Shown here: in pieces, positions 26,783-36,600 of the stretch
Layout: the number at the start of each line of letters is the position of its first letter
Numbering within the stretch: the first letter of the stretch is position 1
Origin: Flavobacteriales bacterium UBA6057
Lineage (GTDB): Bacteria > Bacteroidota > Bacteroidia > Flavobacteriales_G > Salibacteraceae
DNA: 64,000 bases
Reading direction: 5' to 3'
NCBI GenBank assembly: GCA_002428995.1
Contig: DIYJ01000015.1
Location: 124,001-188,000, forward strand
Program-made: the position numbers and the translations under genes
The notes under the pieces: model-generated
Databases searched by the model: none
The model's input: the letters and a program-made list of their open reading frames with translations, nothing else
What the model was told of the DNA's origin: nothing

Positions 26783-27455
26783 CCCTCAAAAGCTCAAGAA
26801 TGTTGTCGATAGATACTTTCTCAAAGGCGTGTGGAGTGTCCTTCAATACCTCCAATTTTGCCTTGGTCATTAGCTCACTGGCGTGTTCCGATTCTTCACG
26901 ACTCACCATGTGATCCTGATCTCCCACGGCAATGGTCACAGATTGTCGGATGGCCTTTAAGTCGGTGTCCGATAGCTTCTCTCCTGAAGCCAGCATCTTC
27001 ATCATGTCCGCAGTTTTGTGAACCACCGTTTTCCAGTCGTTTGGAGCATGCGTTTTTGCCAAGGTGGCCGCGAAAGCAGGAACCTTTGCCTCTATCTTTT
27101 CAGGGTCGAGCATGCGTTTTTGCGCTTCATAAACTTCCATGGTCCAATCCAGCTTGGTGCCGAGGGTGATGATGCGTCCGACACGATCCGGAAGCTGATG
27201 TGCAAGGCAAAGGGCTACATAACCGCCCATACTGTAGCCGAAGATGTCAGCCGTTTCAATTTCCTTCTCATCAAGAAAGTCCACCACGTTTTTCACGAAC
27301 ACTGGCATGGAGAAGTCCCGGTCGGAAAGTCGTCCTCCATGGCCCTCAAAGTTCATGGAATACACTGTTGTGGTCGGCTTGAGAGTCTTTTCCAGCTGTT
27401 CAAACTGCGCTGCTGAGCCGAGCGCACCGTGGAGGAGTAGAAGTGGGTTTGCCAT
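26775..27455 (-). CDS. alpha/beta hydrolase
   Basis: A 226-residue cytoplasmic hydrolase. The HGALGS oxyanion loop is at residues 9-14, the nucleophile Ser75 is in GYSMGG, the acid lies in VGDQDHMV and the His in TPHAFE near the C-terminus. The ATG at 27455 gives the normal N-terminus LLLLHG; the open frame extends further upstream without domain support. It forms an operon with the pentapeptide gene (8-bp overlap) and is divergent from pheT. Substrate unknown. Confidence 0.88.
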   Translation of the reverse strand: MANPLLLLHGALGSAAQFEQLEKTLKPTTTVYSMNFEGHGGRLSDRDFSMPVFVKNVVDFLDEKEIETADIFGYSMGGYVALCLAHQLPDRVGRIITLGTKLDWTMEVYEAQKRMLDPEKIEAKVPAFAATLAKTHAPNDWKTVVHKTADMMKMLASGEKLSDTDLKAIRQSVTIAVGDQDHMVSREESEHASELMTKAKLEVLKDTPHAFEKVSIDNILELLRDV

Positions 27456-27603
27456 GTGGTGGATTGATGGACTAAAAGTAACGGGTCGTTGAAAATGGCG
27501 AAGCTCCCCGCGTTTTTTGTTTAAAGCCCAGCAAGGTTCAAACGGTGCCTGAAAGCTGGATTTACTGCAAGGCAAACACCTTCTCAATTCCTACTTTCGC
27601 GGC

Positions 27604-30036
27604 ATGAAAATTTCCTACAACTGGCTGAAGCAATTCATCTCCATTGAAGAGTCGCCTGAAGAACTCGGTGACCTTTTGACAAGCATCGGACTTGAAGTGG
27701 AGGGGTTAGAAACCTTTGAATCCGTCAAGGGCGGTTTTAAGGGGCTGGTAGTAGGAGAAGTGATGGAAAAGAGCCAGCATCCGAATGCTGATCGCCTGAG
27801 CCTGACGAAAGTGAACATTGGCTCAGAAGAGCTCTTGCCCATTGTGTGTGGTGCTCCCAACGTGGCTGCCGGACAGAAGGTAATTGTAGCCACGGTGGGT
27901 ACAACCTTGTATCCATCCGAAGGAGAACCATTCAAGATCAAGAAATCAAAAATCCGGGGAGAAGAATCCATCGGCATGATCTGCGCGGAAGATGAAATCG
28001 GTGTAGGTCAGAGTCATGATGGAATTCTGGTACTGCCCGCTGAAACCGTTGTAGGAACTCCCGTCAGTGAGCTCTACGATGTCGAAACGGACTACGTGTA
28101 CGAAATCGGATTGACGCCCAACCGGGCAGATGCCGCTTCGCATCTCGGGGTAGCCAGAGACCTGAAAGCAGCGCTCAAGCAGCGAAACAACAGAACCGTT
28201 GAATTGCAGAGAGCTGCAGTGGATGCATTCAAACAGGGCGATAAGAGCCTTGAAATCCCTGTGGAAGTAAAGAACGAAGAAGCTTGTCCGCGCTATTGCG
28301 GTGTGACTATTTCCGGCATTACGGTGAAGCCTTCACCAGACTGGCTTCAGAACAGGTTGAAGGCCGTAGGCGTGCGCCCGATCAACAACGTGGTGGACGT
28401 CACCAATTTTGTCAATCATGAACTCGGTCAACCCCTTCATGCCTTTGATGCCGCCAAAATCGAAGGGCAGAAAGTGATTGTCCAGACCCTTCCAGCTGGA
28501 AGCAAGTTCACGACTCTGGATGAAGAAGAACGAGAGCTAGCTTCTGAGGATCTGATGATCTGCAATACCAATGGTGGAATGTGCATTGCCGGAGTATTTG
28601 GCGGAGCTGAATCGGGTGTTACAGATGCTACCACTGATATTTTCCTGGAGAGCGCCTATTTCAATCCGGTCTGGGTTCGCAAGACCGCCAAACGACACGG
28701 ACTTCATACCGATGCTTCGTTCCGCTTCGAGCGCGGAATTGATCCGAACATCACAGCTTACGCGGCCCAGCGTGCTGCGCTTCTCATTGCGGAGCTCGCA
28801 GGAGGCACCATCAGCAGCGAGCTGAGTGATACACACCCCGAGGAGTTCCCTGACTTTGAGCTGACGTATGATGTCGCTAAGGCCAATCGCTTCATCGGCA
28901 TCGACATTCCGGAAGCAGACACCGAGCAGATTCTCAAGGATCTTGAGGTGAAGGTGACGAGCAAGAACGGCCATCAATGGCAGCTCAGCATTCCGCCTTT
29001 CAAGGTGGATGTGACCAGAGAAGCCGATGTAGTGGAAGAAGTGTTGCGCGTGTTTGGCTACGATGAAGTGCCTTTCACCAACCAGATCCGCTCCACCGTG
29101 AAGGACATGAAGCCTTCGAAGAGTGTGCTGGCCAAGAAAGCCGTGATCGACCTGCTTTCCAGCAATGGTTTCCTCGAGTGTATGTCCAACTCCATGGTAG
29201 ATGAAGCCTATGCAGGGATTTCTGCTGAGTGGTCAGAAGACAGTGTAGTAAGACTCAACAACCCACTCAGCTCTGAGCTCGGGATCATGCGTCCGGCACT
29301 GGTGTGCTCGGCTTTGCAAAACGCCAGCCACAACCTCAACCGCCAACAACTCAACCTCAAGCTGTTCGAATTCGGAAATACCTACCGCACTTCGGAAAAT
29401 GGGTTCAGGGAAGAAGAACGCCTTTGCATCACTGTAGCAGGCCATGAGCTTGCCGACCACTGGCGAATGGATGACCTGAACGCGGATTGGTACTTTTTGA
29501 AAAACGCGCTGGAACTGGTCAGTTCAAGACTCGGACTCAACATGTCCAGACTGAAAACGGTTTCCACTTCCAACGATTGGTTTGCTTACGGCATGGACTG
29601 GATGCAGGGCGAAAAAGTGGTGATCACTGGTGGTTTGGTGTCAGACAAACTCAAAAAGACCTTTGAACTCAAGCGGGATGTATTCTACCTCGAGCTTCGC
29701 TGGAAGGACCTCTTGAAGCTCCGAAAGGATGAAATCCGCATTGGCGATCTGCCAAAGTATCCTGAGGTGAGAAGAGATTTGGCCTTGCTGGTAGACAGCG
29801 CCATCGAATACGCTGAACTGGAGAGACTAGCCTACCAAACCGAGAAGAAGCTTTTGACAAATGTCCGGTTGTTTGACGTTTATGAAGGCAAAGGCTTGCC
29901 TGAAGGCAAAAAGAGCTACGCCTTAGCCTTCAGCCTGCGAGATGCCGCCAAAACGCTAACCGACAAGGAAGTCGATAAGACCATGCATCGCCTGATGGAA
30001 CGCTTTAAGCGCGAGGTGGGAGCAGAACTTCGATGA
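27604..30036 (+). CDS. pheT: phenylalanine--tRNA ligase beta subunit
   Basis: An 810-residue subunit of the alpha2beta2 enzyme that charges tRNA-Phe. Visible parts: EMAP/tRNA-binding domain (about 40-155, with GLVVGEVMEKSQHPNADRLS over two blocks), B3/B4 editing region, B5 domain, the catalytic-like core and the C-terminal ferredoxin-fold anticodon-binding domain from about 715 (YPEVRRDLALLVDS). Length is normal. pheS is not in the window. The start is followed directly by the usual KISYNWLKQFI. Upstream, TACTTTCG ends three bases before the ATG, resembling a -7 promoter box. Confidence 0.97.
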   Translation: MKISYNWLKQFISIEESPEELGDLLTSIGLEVEGLETFESVKGGFKGLVVGEVMEKSQHPNADRLSLTKVNIGSEELLPIVCGAPNVAAGQKVIVATVGTTLYPSEGEPFKIKKSKIRGEESIGMICAEDEIGVGQSHDGILVLPAETVVGTPVSELYDVETDYVYEIGLTPNRADAASHLGVARDLKAALKQRNNRTVELQRAAVDAFKQGDKSLEIPVEVKNEEACPRYCGVTISGITVKPSPDWLQNRLKAVGVRPINNVVDVTNFVNHELGQPLHAFDAAKIEGQKVIVQTLPAGSKFTTLDEEERELASEDLMICNTNGGMCIAGVFGGAESGVTDATTDIFLESAYFNPVWVRKTAKRHGLHTDASFRFERGIDPNITAYAAQRAALLIAELAGGTISSELSDTHPEEFPDFELTYDVAKANRFIGIDIPEADTEQILKDLEVKVTSKNGHQWQLSIPPFKVDVTREADVVEEVLRVFGYDEVPFTNQIRSTVKDMKPSKSVLAKKAVIDLLSSNGFLECMSNSMVDEAYAGISAEWSEDSVVRLNNPLSSELGIMRPALVCSALQNASHNLNRQQLNLKLFEFGNTYRTSENGFREEERLCITVAGHELADHWRMDDLNADWYFLKNALELVSSRLGLNMSRLKTVSTSNDWFAYGMDWMQGEKVVITGGLVSDKLKKTFELKRDVFYLELRWKDLLKLRKDEIRIGDLPKYPEVRRDLALLVDSAIEYAELERLAYQTEKKLLTNVRLFDVYEGKGLPEGKKSYALAFSLRDAAKTLTDKEVDKTMHRLMERFKREVGAELR

Positions 30037-30080
30037 TGACTTGGTATGGTTTTGGAGCTCTCGTGACGCTAACCAAAACC

Positions 30081-31718
30081 ATGAAACCTCTTTCCTTTCT
30101 TTTTCTTGGGATGTGCCTGAGCCTATTGTCTTGCAAAGGTGAAAGGGTCGTCATTAAGCATCCTGATTCGAAGGCCAGGATCACGGGTCGCCTGTTGGAT
30201 GAAGAACGACATGGGATGTGGCGCTTGCGTTCCGCCAAAGGCCGTGTGATTCAAAAGGGTCGGTATGAGCGAGGCCAGAAGGTTGGTCGCTGGGTTGAGT
30301 ACTTCCCCTATTATGATCAGCACAATTGGGGCGTAAAACTTGAGGAATGGATGATTACTCCCTTCTACAACGTGATCGAACGCAATCCAGAAGCTAGCTT
30401 CGAGGATGATCCACTTTACGGTGAATTGATCACAACAGCTGAGGTGGATGATCTACTCCATTTGCTTGAGACTGGACAAGATGCTTTTTATGGTCAACAC
30501 AGTTGTCGAATGAAAGGCCGCTACCTGGAAGGTGAACGCGAAGGATTGTGGGAGGTTTACCGAGGGAAAAGACACATACAAACAAGACCATATCAGGGTG
30601 GTGTTTTGAATGGTAGGTGGACCGAATATTACTACAGTCGCGGTAAGAAGCTAAAGGATAAGGTATTGCTCCAGGGGCAAGTGAAGAATGAGAAACGCGA
30701 GGGAACGTGGAAGTACTACTACTGGGATCGCATGGGAGGCAGAAAGACACCCTTCCACTTGCGCTACACAGTCATAGCTTCCTACGAAAATGGGCAGTTG
30801 GTAGGGCCAGTGGAACTTTGGGAAAAGCCAAGGTGGAATGTGCCCGTAGAGGATTCATTGCTGACGCAGCGTGCTTTCTATGATGCTGAGGGCTGGCTTA
30901 CGAGGATGGAAGAATGGCGGTATGAAGATGCTAGAACGGGACGGTCAGCTACTGGAAATATAGAATTGACGGGAAAGAAGATTTCCAACAAGCGCGAAGG
31001 TTTGTTGCATGGTCCTCAATATTCGATGAGAAAGCTGAAAGATGAGTGGGATACCACGCGGGTTGAACACTACATCGATGGGTTGATCCAGTATTCGGTT
31101 CAATTCGGAAACGACACCAGTTTTTATCACTACAGTTATGACTCCATCTACGTGATCACCGTTGATGACGGGTCGAATGTCGATCCGTATTTTAATGGGC
31201 TTTGGAGGGGTGTTGCAGATCAAAGGGACAGCTTGCTGAAAGTGGTCAAGGTGAATCATTTCCTTCGGGCTGTGCGTGTCAATGACAGTGTCATTACCTA
31301 CCAGCCAGTGACCTCTCCTTACCCTGGAGAGCGTATTACGAAACCCTACAGAGTGGGGCCGATCGCTTTTAATGTGGTGCAGGACTCAAGCGGTAAGACG
31401 CTGAGAGAATACTATTCATTGCCTTACCAACTCGGGGAACGATATCCATGGGGTGGAAGTGGCCGTGGGTTGATGTGGTTGGAACGCAGCTTCACGGATT
31501 CTTTGATTCAGGAACGCTACTATCAGGGACTTTCCATTGCTATTAACTATCAAAACGGGAAGAAGGAGACGACCACCAGACTCATGAGGGTTCGTCAACT
31601 GGATCTTGATGGAAGGGTGATTAGCGATGAATCGGTGGAGCGCCACATGCGATTGCTAAAAGGGCAATACCCGACCATAGATGAAGCACCCTATCTCAGG
31701 GGAAGGAGCTATCGCTAG
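30081..31718 (+). CDS. large YwqK/MORN-like repeat lipoprotein
   Basis: A 545-residue protein; the ATG at 30081 is preferred because it begins a lipoprotein signal ending in LSLLSC near residue 17. The N-terminal half contains irregular repeats of the G.(L)...HG.W type (DEERHGMWRL, GQKVGRWVEYF, GEREGLWEVYR, KREGTWKYYYW). The second half is beta-rich with many aromatic residues and has no family I recognise. It starts 44 bp past pheT on the same strand but looks functionally separate. It shares its repeat type with the small lipoprotein at 22901-23362. Confidence 0.72.
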   Translation: MKPLSFLFLGMCLSLLSCKGERVVIKHPDSKARITGRLLDEERHGMWRLRSAKGRVIQKGRYERGQKVGRWVEYFPYYDQHNWGVKLEEWMITPFYNVIERNPEASFEDDPLYGELITTAEVDDLLHLLETGQDAFYGQHSCRMKGRYLEGEREGLWEVYRGKRHIQTRPYQGGVLNGRWTEYYYSRGKKLKDKVLLQGQVKNEKREGTWKYYYWDRMGGRKTPFHLRYTVIASYENGQLVGPVELWEKPRWNVPVEDSLLTQRAFYDAEGWLTRMEEWRYEDARTGRSATGNIELTGKKISNKREGLLHGPQYSMRKLKDEWDTTRVEHYIDGLIQYSVQFGNDTSFYHYSYDSIYVITVDDGSNVDPYFNGLWRGVADQRDSLLKVVKVNHFLRAVRVNDSVITYQPVTSPYPGERITKPYRVGPIAFNVVQDSSGKTLREYYSLPYQLGERYPWGGSGRGLMWLERSFTDSLIQERYYQGLSIAINYQNGKKETTTRLMRVRQLDLDGRVISDESVERHMRLLKGQYPTIDEAPYLRGRSYR

Positions 31719-31846
31719 TAGACTTCCTTCTCTTCTTCAATTACTCTGGCCATTCCGGATCTTGAGCGTGCCAGATCACTTTTTCTCGTTAGCGTTGAGG
31801 TTGTGCACAGAAAAAATTCTAGTTTGCCTGCTGAAGCATTAACGCC

Positions 31847-32419
31847 ATGTTCGAAGACCTTCCCAGCTGGTGGGATGCCCTTTCCACCTACCAACAGATT
31901 TATTGGGGTATTGCGGTGCCCTTTACGCTGATTTTCATCATTCAGACCGTGCTCACTTTTATCGGCAGTGAGATAGATGCCGATGATATGGACGCGGATG
32001 GTGACACCGAGATGGGCTTTCAGTTCTTTACCATCAAGAACTTTGTCGCCTTCTTCACCATTTTCGGTTGGACCGGGCTTGCCTGCCTCGACAGTGGATA
32101 CAGCTTGCCGCTAACTGTCATTGTTTCGCTCGTAGCTGGATTGATCATGATGACCGTGATGGCGGCTATTTTCTTTTTCTTCAGCCGATTGACCGATAGC
32201 GGCACCATGGACATCAACAATGCCATTGGGGGAGTAGGTGAAGTCTACCTTACAGTCCAGGCAAAGCGCGGAAATGTGGGAAAAGTCAGCATCATGGTGC
32301 AAGGCTCTCTGCGAGAGCTCGAAGCCATTACAGATGACGAACAAGACCTCAAGAACGGGATGGTGATTGAGGTTAGGGAAGTCATCAATGGAAACTTATT
32401 ACTGATAACGAAAAGCTAA
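31847..32419 (+). CDS. NfeD/YuaF-like membrane protein with OB-fold tail
   Basis: A 190-residue protein with three membrane segments (about 18-40, 60-80 and 88-112), separated by an acidic loop (DADDMDADGD), then a soluble C-terminal OB-type domain. This is the layout of NfeD1b/YuaF proteins that work with flotillins in membrane-domain organisation. Twelve bases separate it from the flotillin gene, a pairing found in many bacteria. No ClpP-like protease domain is present, so it is the short form. Confidence 0.86.
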   Translation: MFEDLPSWWDALSTYQQIYWGIAVPFTLIFIIQTVLTFIGSEIDADDMDADGDTEMGFQFFTIKNFVAFFTIFGWTGLACLDSGYSLPLTVIVSLVAGLIMMTVMAAIFFFFSRLTDSGTMDINNAIGGVGEVYLTVQAKRGNVGKVSIMVQGSLRELEAITDDEQDLKNGMVIEVREVINGNLLLITKS

Positions 32420-32431
32420 TACACCTCAAGC

Positions 32432-33856
32432 ATGGGATCACAGTTTATCATCATTGCCGCAGCGGCAGTCGTCTTCATTTTTGTTCTGCTCATTGGCTTG
32501 TTCAGGCGCTACAAGCGTTGTCCGTCTGACAGGATTTTGGTTGTTTATGGTAAGGTAAGCGGTGGTGGCCCCGAGGGACGTTCCGCCAAGTGTATCCACG
32601 GTGGTGCTGCCTTCATCTGGCCGATCATTCAGGATTATGAATTTCTGGACCTGACTCCGATTTCCATTGAGGTGAACCTCACCAACGCTCTGAGCCGCCA
32701 AAACATTCGTGTGGATGTTCCCTCTCGCTTTACGGTCGGTATTTCCACAGAGCAGGGTATAATGAACAATGCCGCTGAACGCTTGCTCGGCCTGAGCATG
32801 CAGAATGTACATGACCTCGCCAAGGATATCATTTTTGGTCAGCTCCGTTTGGTAGTCGCGACCATGGACATTGAAGAGATCAACAGTAACCGTGATAAGT
32901 TCCTTGCCAACGTTGCCTCGAACGTAGAAGCTGAGCTCAAGAAGATCGGTTTGAAGCTGATCAACGTGAATGTCACCGACATCAAGGATGAGTCAGGTTA
33001 CATCGAGGCACTCGGAAAAGAAGCCGCTGCCAAGGCGATCAACGATGCTCGAAAGAGTGTGGCTGAAAAGAATCGAGACGGTTCCATTGGTGAGGCCGTG
33101 GCTGTTCAGGATCAGCGTGTTCAGGTGGCGGATGCAGATGCGATTGCTGTAGAAGGGGAGAACCTTGCGAAGATTAAAGTAGCGCAGTCCGATGCCTCTC
33201 GTATGGAGAAAGAGGCGGAAGCTCAGAAGATTGCCACGGCTGCTGAGAAAGTCCAATCGGCCAAGGCGCTCGAAGAAGCTTATGCTGCGGAGCAGGCCGC
33301 GGAAAGTGCGCGGGCAGAGCGTGACCAAGCCTCACAAACGGCAGATATTGTGGTTCCTGCCAGAATCGACAAGGAGAAGGTGGAAATTGCGGCTGAAGCA
33401 GATGCGGAGCAGATCAGGCGCATTGCCAAGGGTGAGGCAGACGCCATCCTGTTTAAACGTCAGGCGGAAGCACAGGGACTCTATGAAGTGCTCACCAAGC
33501 AAGCCCAGGGATTGGATCAGATCGTGCAGGCAGCCGGTGGAAATGCTAACCACGCGGCTATGCTTCTGATCACGGATAAACTGCCGGAACTGGTGAAATT
33601 GCAGTCTGAAGCCATCCAGAATATTGAGATTGATAAGATCACCGTTTGGGAAGGCGGAGACAGTGGAAACGGGAAGACTTCCACGGCTAATTTCATTTCA
33701 GGACTCTATCAGTCCGTGCCTCCCTTGCAGGACATGTTCAACATGGCAGGCCTGGATTTACCTGAGTTTTTGAAAGGAAAAACGCCTGAAGAAATTCAGG
33801 AAATCGCGGATGAAGCCGCGCGAAGAAAGACTGAGAAAGGCGGAGATCCGTCTTAG
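32432..33856 (+). CDS. flotillin-like SPFH protein
   Basis: A 474-residue protein. One N-terminal membrane segment (residues 3-24) is followed by an SPFH/band-7 domain (about 35-210) and a long Ala/Glu-rich coiled coil (about 210-350), as in FloT/YqiK. It should scaffold ordered membrane patches at the inner membrane. It forms an operon with the NfeD-like gene. Its stop codon overlaps, tail to tail, the stop of the epimerase gene by 4 bp. Confidence 0.93.
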   Translation: MGSQFIIIAAAAVVFIFVLLIGLFRRYKRCPSDRILVVYGKVSGGGPEGRSAKCIHGGAAFIWPIIQDYEFLDLTPISIEVNLTNALSRQNIRVDVPSRFTVGISTEQGIMNNAAERLLGLSMQNVHDLAKDIIFGQLRLVVATMDIEEINSNRDKFLANVASNVEAELKKIGLKLINVNVTDIKDESGYIEALGKEAAAKAINDARKSVAEKNRDGSIGEAVAVQDQRVQVADADAIAVEGENLAKIKVAQSDASRMEKEAEAQKIATAAEKVQSAKALEEAYAAEQAAESARAERDQASQTADIVVPARIDKEKVEIAAEADAEQIRRIAKGEADAILFKRQAEAQGLYEVLTKQAQGLDQIVQAAGGNANHAAMLLITDKLPELVKLQSEAIQNIEIDKITVWEGGDSGNGKTSTANFISGLYQSVPPLQDMFNMAGLDLPEFLKGKTPEEIQEIADEAARRKTEKGGDPS

Positions 33857-34830
33857 TCCTGACTCCAGCCGCCCAGCACCTTTTGCATTCCCTCTTTCAG
33901 TGAAATGGGTTGGTAGCCCAGTGCTTTGATTTTGTCCGAATTCACGCCCCAGTTTTGAAGGTAGCGCCTGACCCAGGGCGTGGTAATGGTGGGCTTTAAT
34001 CCCAGTTTGTCAGCCAGGAAGAGTTGTGTTTTTCCAATTGCCAGGCTCAAGCTGTAGGGCACTTTGAGCACCGGGTAGCTCTTGCCTGTGACCGTCTTTA
34101 GAACTTCGAAGAACTCCAGGTACGAAAGGTTTTCGCCCCCGAGCAGGTATTCCTGTCCGTTCTCGCCTTCGGTCATTGCCAGCATGTGCCCGTGTACAAT
34201 GTCATCGATGTAGACATAGCTTCCAACACCTTCACCGCTGGCCGGTACAAAGCCAAACTTGTTCTTCAGGAATAGGTGGAGCATCCTCACCGGAACGTTG
34301 CTTTCAGAAACCTCGCCCGGACTGTAAACACGCGCAGGACTTATGATCGTGACTTCCAATCCCTTTTCGGAGTGGGAGAGGGCCACTTTCATTCCGTTCA
34401 ACTTGCTTCGCTCATAGTCTGTATGATATTCCTCGGGCCAGGTGTCTTCGTGAATCAGTTCGCTCCCATGCTGCGCTCCGTGAATACCAGCCGAAGAAGT
34501 GTATACCAATCGTTTCACGCCATGCTTTATGCATGCCTCGCATACCTTGCGCGTTCCTTCTTCATTGATGGAGTAGTAGGTTTTCGGGTCACGGGCCCAA
34601 GGTTTGGCGAAGGCCGCCACATGAAAAACTCCATCCACACCTTCCATGATGCGGTCCAAGAAATCGGCATTGGTCACATCGCCTTTCACAAGCTCTATAT
34701 TCTCCGCTTCCATGAATTCTACCGGAAGCGTAGATCGGTACATTGCTACCACGTGATGGCCATCGTCCGCAAGCTTCAGCGTCAGTGCTCTGCCTACCAA
34801 TCCACTCGCACCTGTTACCAGGTATTTCAT
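33853..34830 (-). CDS. NAD-dependent epimerase/dehydratase (extended SDR)
   Basis: A 325-residue protein with the extended-SDR nucleotide motif GASGLVGR at residues 7-14 and the catalytic YERSK (Tyr-x-x-x-Lys), preceded by the Ser in TSSAGIHG. It resembles dihydroflavonol reductase / 3-beta-HSD-like members; the substrate is unknown. The ATG at 34830 overlaps the CPBP stop by ATGA; the open frame runs further upstream but without supporting sequence. It is the third gene of the SDR-CPBP-epimerase operon. Confidence 0.88.
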   Translation of the reverse strand: MKYLVTGASGLVGRALTLKLADDGHHVVAMYRSTLPVEFMEAENIELVKGDVTNADFLDRIMEGVDGVFHVAAFAKPWARDPKTYYSINEEGTRKVCEACIKHGVKRLVYTSSAGIHGAQHGSELIHEDTWPEEYHTDYERSKLNGMKVALSHSEKGLEVTIISPARVYSPGEVSESNVPVRMLHLFLKNKFGFVPASGEGVGSYVYIDDIVHGHMLAMTEGENGQEYLLGGENLSYLEFFEVLKTVTGKSYPVLKVPYSLSLAIGKTQLFLADKLGLKPTITTPWVRRYLQNWGVNSDKIKALGYQPISLKEGMQKVLGGWSQD

Positions 34831-35519
34831 GCGCACAGCCAGGTATTGAGCATTCCCAAGTAAAAGTGAAAGAGGATGGCCCACCAAACAGATCCCGTTC
34901 GGTAGGTCAGCCAACCGAGGTAGATGCCTCCAACGGCCGCTCCCCAGGTTTCTCCCATCGGTTTTCCGATGTGCAAGAGCGTAGTCATGATCACCTGAAT
35001 TCCGGTGGCTCCAATCTTGCCGTAAAATTTGCTCATTCCGATGCCTACAAATCCCCGGAAAAAGAACTCCCAACCGATGTAGTGAGGCAAGTAACTCAAG
35101 CCCCAAAGTGCGAAGTAACCTGCCGAAGCAGTAGCAAGCGTTGTCAATGGATACCACTCCCGGTGTTCAGGATTCAGGCTCGATATATACACTGGAATGG
35201 GCATCACAATAATGGCGATGAGCGTGGCCTTCAGTCCAAATTTCCAGTCACCCGCCTGCCAGCCGAAGTCACTGATCTTCTCTTTGAAGAGCAAGACAAT
35301 GATCGCGAAGGGAACGAATGCCCAGAGTACGAGGCTTGCCAGATGATGATAGAGCCAGCGGTACCAATCCAGCACAGGACCAGCCTCCATTCCGTTTGCG
35401 AAATGCTTGGTGTAAAAGGATTGATCACCTTGGTAGATCTTCACCGTAATGAAAATGACCACGATGGCCCAGAGTAGTAGCTCTCGTTGATTTTCCCGGA
35501 AGTAAGTGCGAAGGTCCAA
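34827..35519 (-). CDS. CPBP-family intramembrane protease-like protein
   Basis: A 230-residue membrane protein with about seven hydrophobic segments. The Abi/CPBP motifs are seen as WEFFFRG, then HIGKPMGE and HFYLGMLN. The classic first motif is EExxxR; here the first Glu is replaced by Trp, so one metal/catalytic residue is missing while the second Glu, Arg and both His remain. Members process prenylated or other membrane proteins, though many have unknown roles. The start is TTG at 35519, needed to keep the first membrane segment. Confidence 0.82.
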   Translation of the reverse strand: MDLRTYFRENQRELLLWAIVVIFITVKIYQGDQSFYTKHFANGMEAGPVLDWYRWLYHHLASLVLWAFVPFAIIVLLFKEKISDFGWQAGDWKFGLKATLIAIIVMPIPVYISSLNPEHREWYPLTTLATASAGYFALWGLSYLPHYIGWEFFFRGFVGIGMSKFYGKIGATGIQVIMTTLLHIGKPMGETWGAAVGGIYLGWLTYRTGSVWWAILFHFYLGMLNTWLCA

Positions 35520-35523
35520 GCGC

Positions 35524-36345
35524 TTAATCGAGTTTCATGTACTGCTTTACGATCTGCCGAAACACGTGATTCGGAAGCAGATGACTGGCCGTGATGCTCA
35601 GGCGTTGGGTAATGGAGCCGACCACATAGCGAAATGCAGGGCTTTCAGTGGAGATGGCCTCGTTCACCCGCTTGCTCACTTCCATGGGATCCAAGCCATA
35701 GCTCACAGTATCCACAATGTGCTTCTCTGCTTTGCTGTACGACTTCTCGTAAGGCGAATTCCCGTTCATCGAGTCTGCCTTCTGACGGTGTTCGTTGATG
35801 TCGGTCTTTACGTCTCCCGGTTCGATCAATGAGACTTTTATGCCAAAGGATTCTACCTCGTATTGAAGCGCCTCCATCATGTTTTCCAGAGCAGCCTTGG
35901 TAGAACTGTAAATTCCACGGAATGGAAGGCCAAACCGGCCTGCGATCGAGCTCAGGCTGATGATCCAGCCGCTATCCTGAGCGCGCATGATGGGCAATAC
36001 TTCCTTCACCAAACGGTGAACACCAAACAGGTTGGTATTGTATGCTTCCATCACCTGCTCCTCCGATGATTCTTCGATGGATCCCATCAAAGCAAACCCT
36101 GCATTGTTGACCAACACATCCAATCGGCCCTGCTCTTCCATGATTTGAGCCACGGCCTTCTTCACAGACTCGGAATCCTTCACATCCAGCGCCAGTGGGC
36201 GAAACGGAGTGTCCATATCATCGAACTTGGCCAGATCACGAGAGGTTCCATAAACGGTGTGACCTTTCTCAGCGAGGAAGGTGGCGCAGCTTTTTCCGAT
36301 GCCCGATGAGGCACCTGTGATGAGTATGACCTTGTGGTTGTTCAA
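35524..36345 (-). CDS. short-chain dehydrogenase/reductase
   Basis: A 273-residue classical SDR. Cofactor motif TGASSGIG at residues 10-17, NNAG at about 85, catalytic Ser in SLSSIAG and YSSTKAA (Tyr-x-x-x-Lys) near residue 155. The C-terminal ~70 residues carry a hydrophobic helical extension typical of lipid-directed SDRs. The start is TTG at 36345, with a perfect TAACTTTG promoter box (plus 36365-36372) just upstream. It leads an operon with CPBP (4-bp gap) and the epimerase. Confidence 0.9.
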   Translation of the reverse strand: MNNHKVILITGASSGIGKSCATFLAEKGHTVYGTSRDLAKFDDMDTPFRPLALDVKDSESVKKAVAQIMEEQGRLDVLVNNAGFALMGSIEESSEEQVMEAYNTNLFGVHRLVKEVLPIMRAQDSGWIISLSSIAGRFGLPFRGIYSSTKAALENMMEALQYEVESFGIKVSLIEPGDVKTDINEHRQKADSMNGNSPYEKSYSKAEKHIVDTVSYGLDPMEVSKRVNEAISTESPAFRYVVGSITQRLSITASHLLPNHVFRQIVKQYMKLD

Positions 36346-36427
36346 TCCGAATCGAAGGAAGGGGCAAAGTTAGCCCAAGAAGTGAATGACGAGTTTATTT
36401 CTGTTTTAACCCTGAGCACAAAGAAAG

Positions 36428-36458
36428 GTTGCACGTTCCGTGAATACTATTACCTTTG
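36428..36458 (+). promoter_or_regulatory. promoter of initiator tRNA gene
   Basis: GTTG at 36428-36431 and a perfect TAnnTTTG box, TACCTTTG at 36451-36458, are separated by 19 bp, which matches the phylum consensus. Transcription would start near 36463, about 60 bases before the tRNA. A small hairpin (CCGAT / ATCGG, 36464-36477) lies in the leader. Confidence 0.65.
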
Positions 36459-36522
36459 TCGACCCGATAAAAATCGGATGCGTTCTTGACAGTTTTTCAG
36501 CATCGCTGAACACAATATATAC

Positions 36523-36595
<73 letters not shown>

Positions 36596-36600
36596 CTAGG

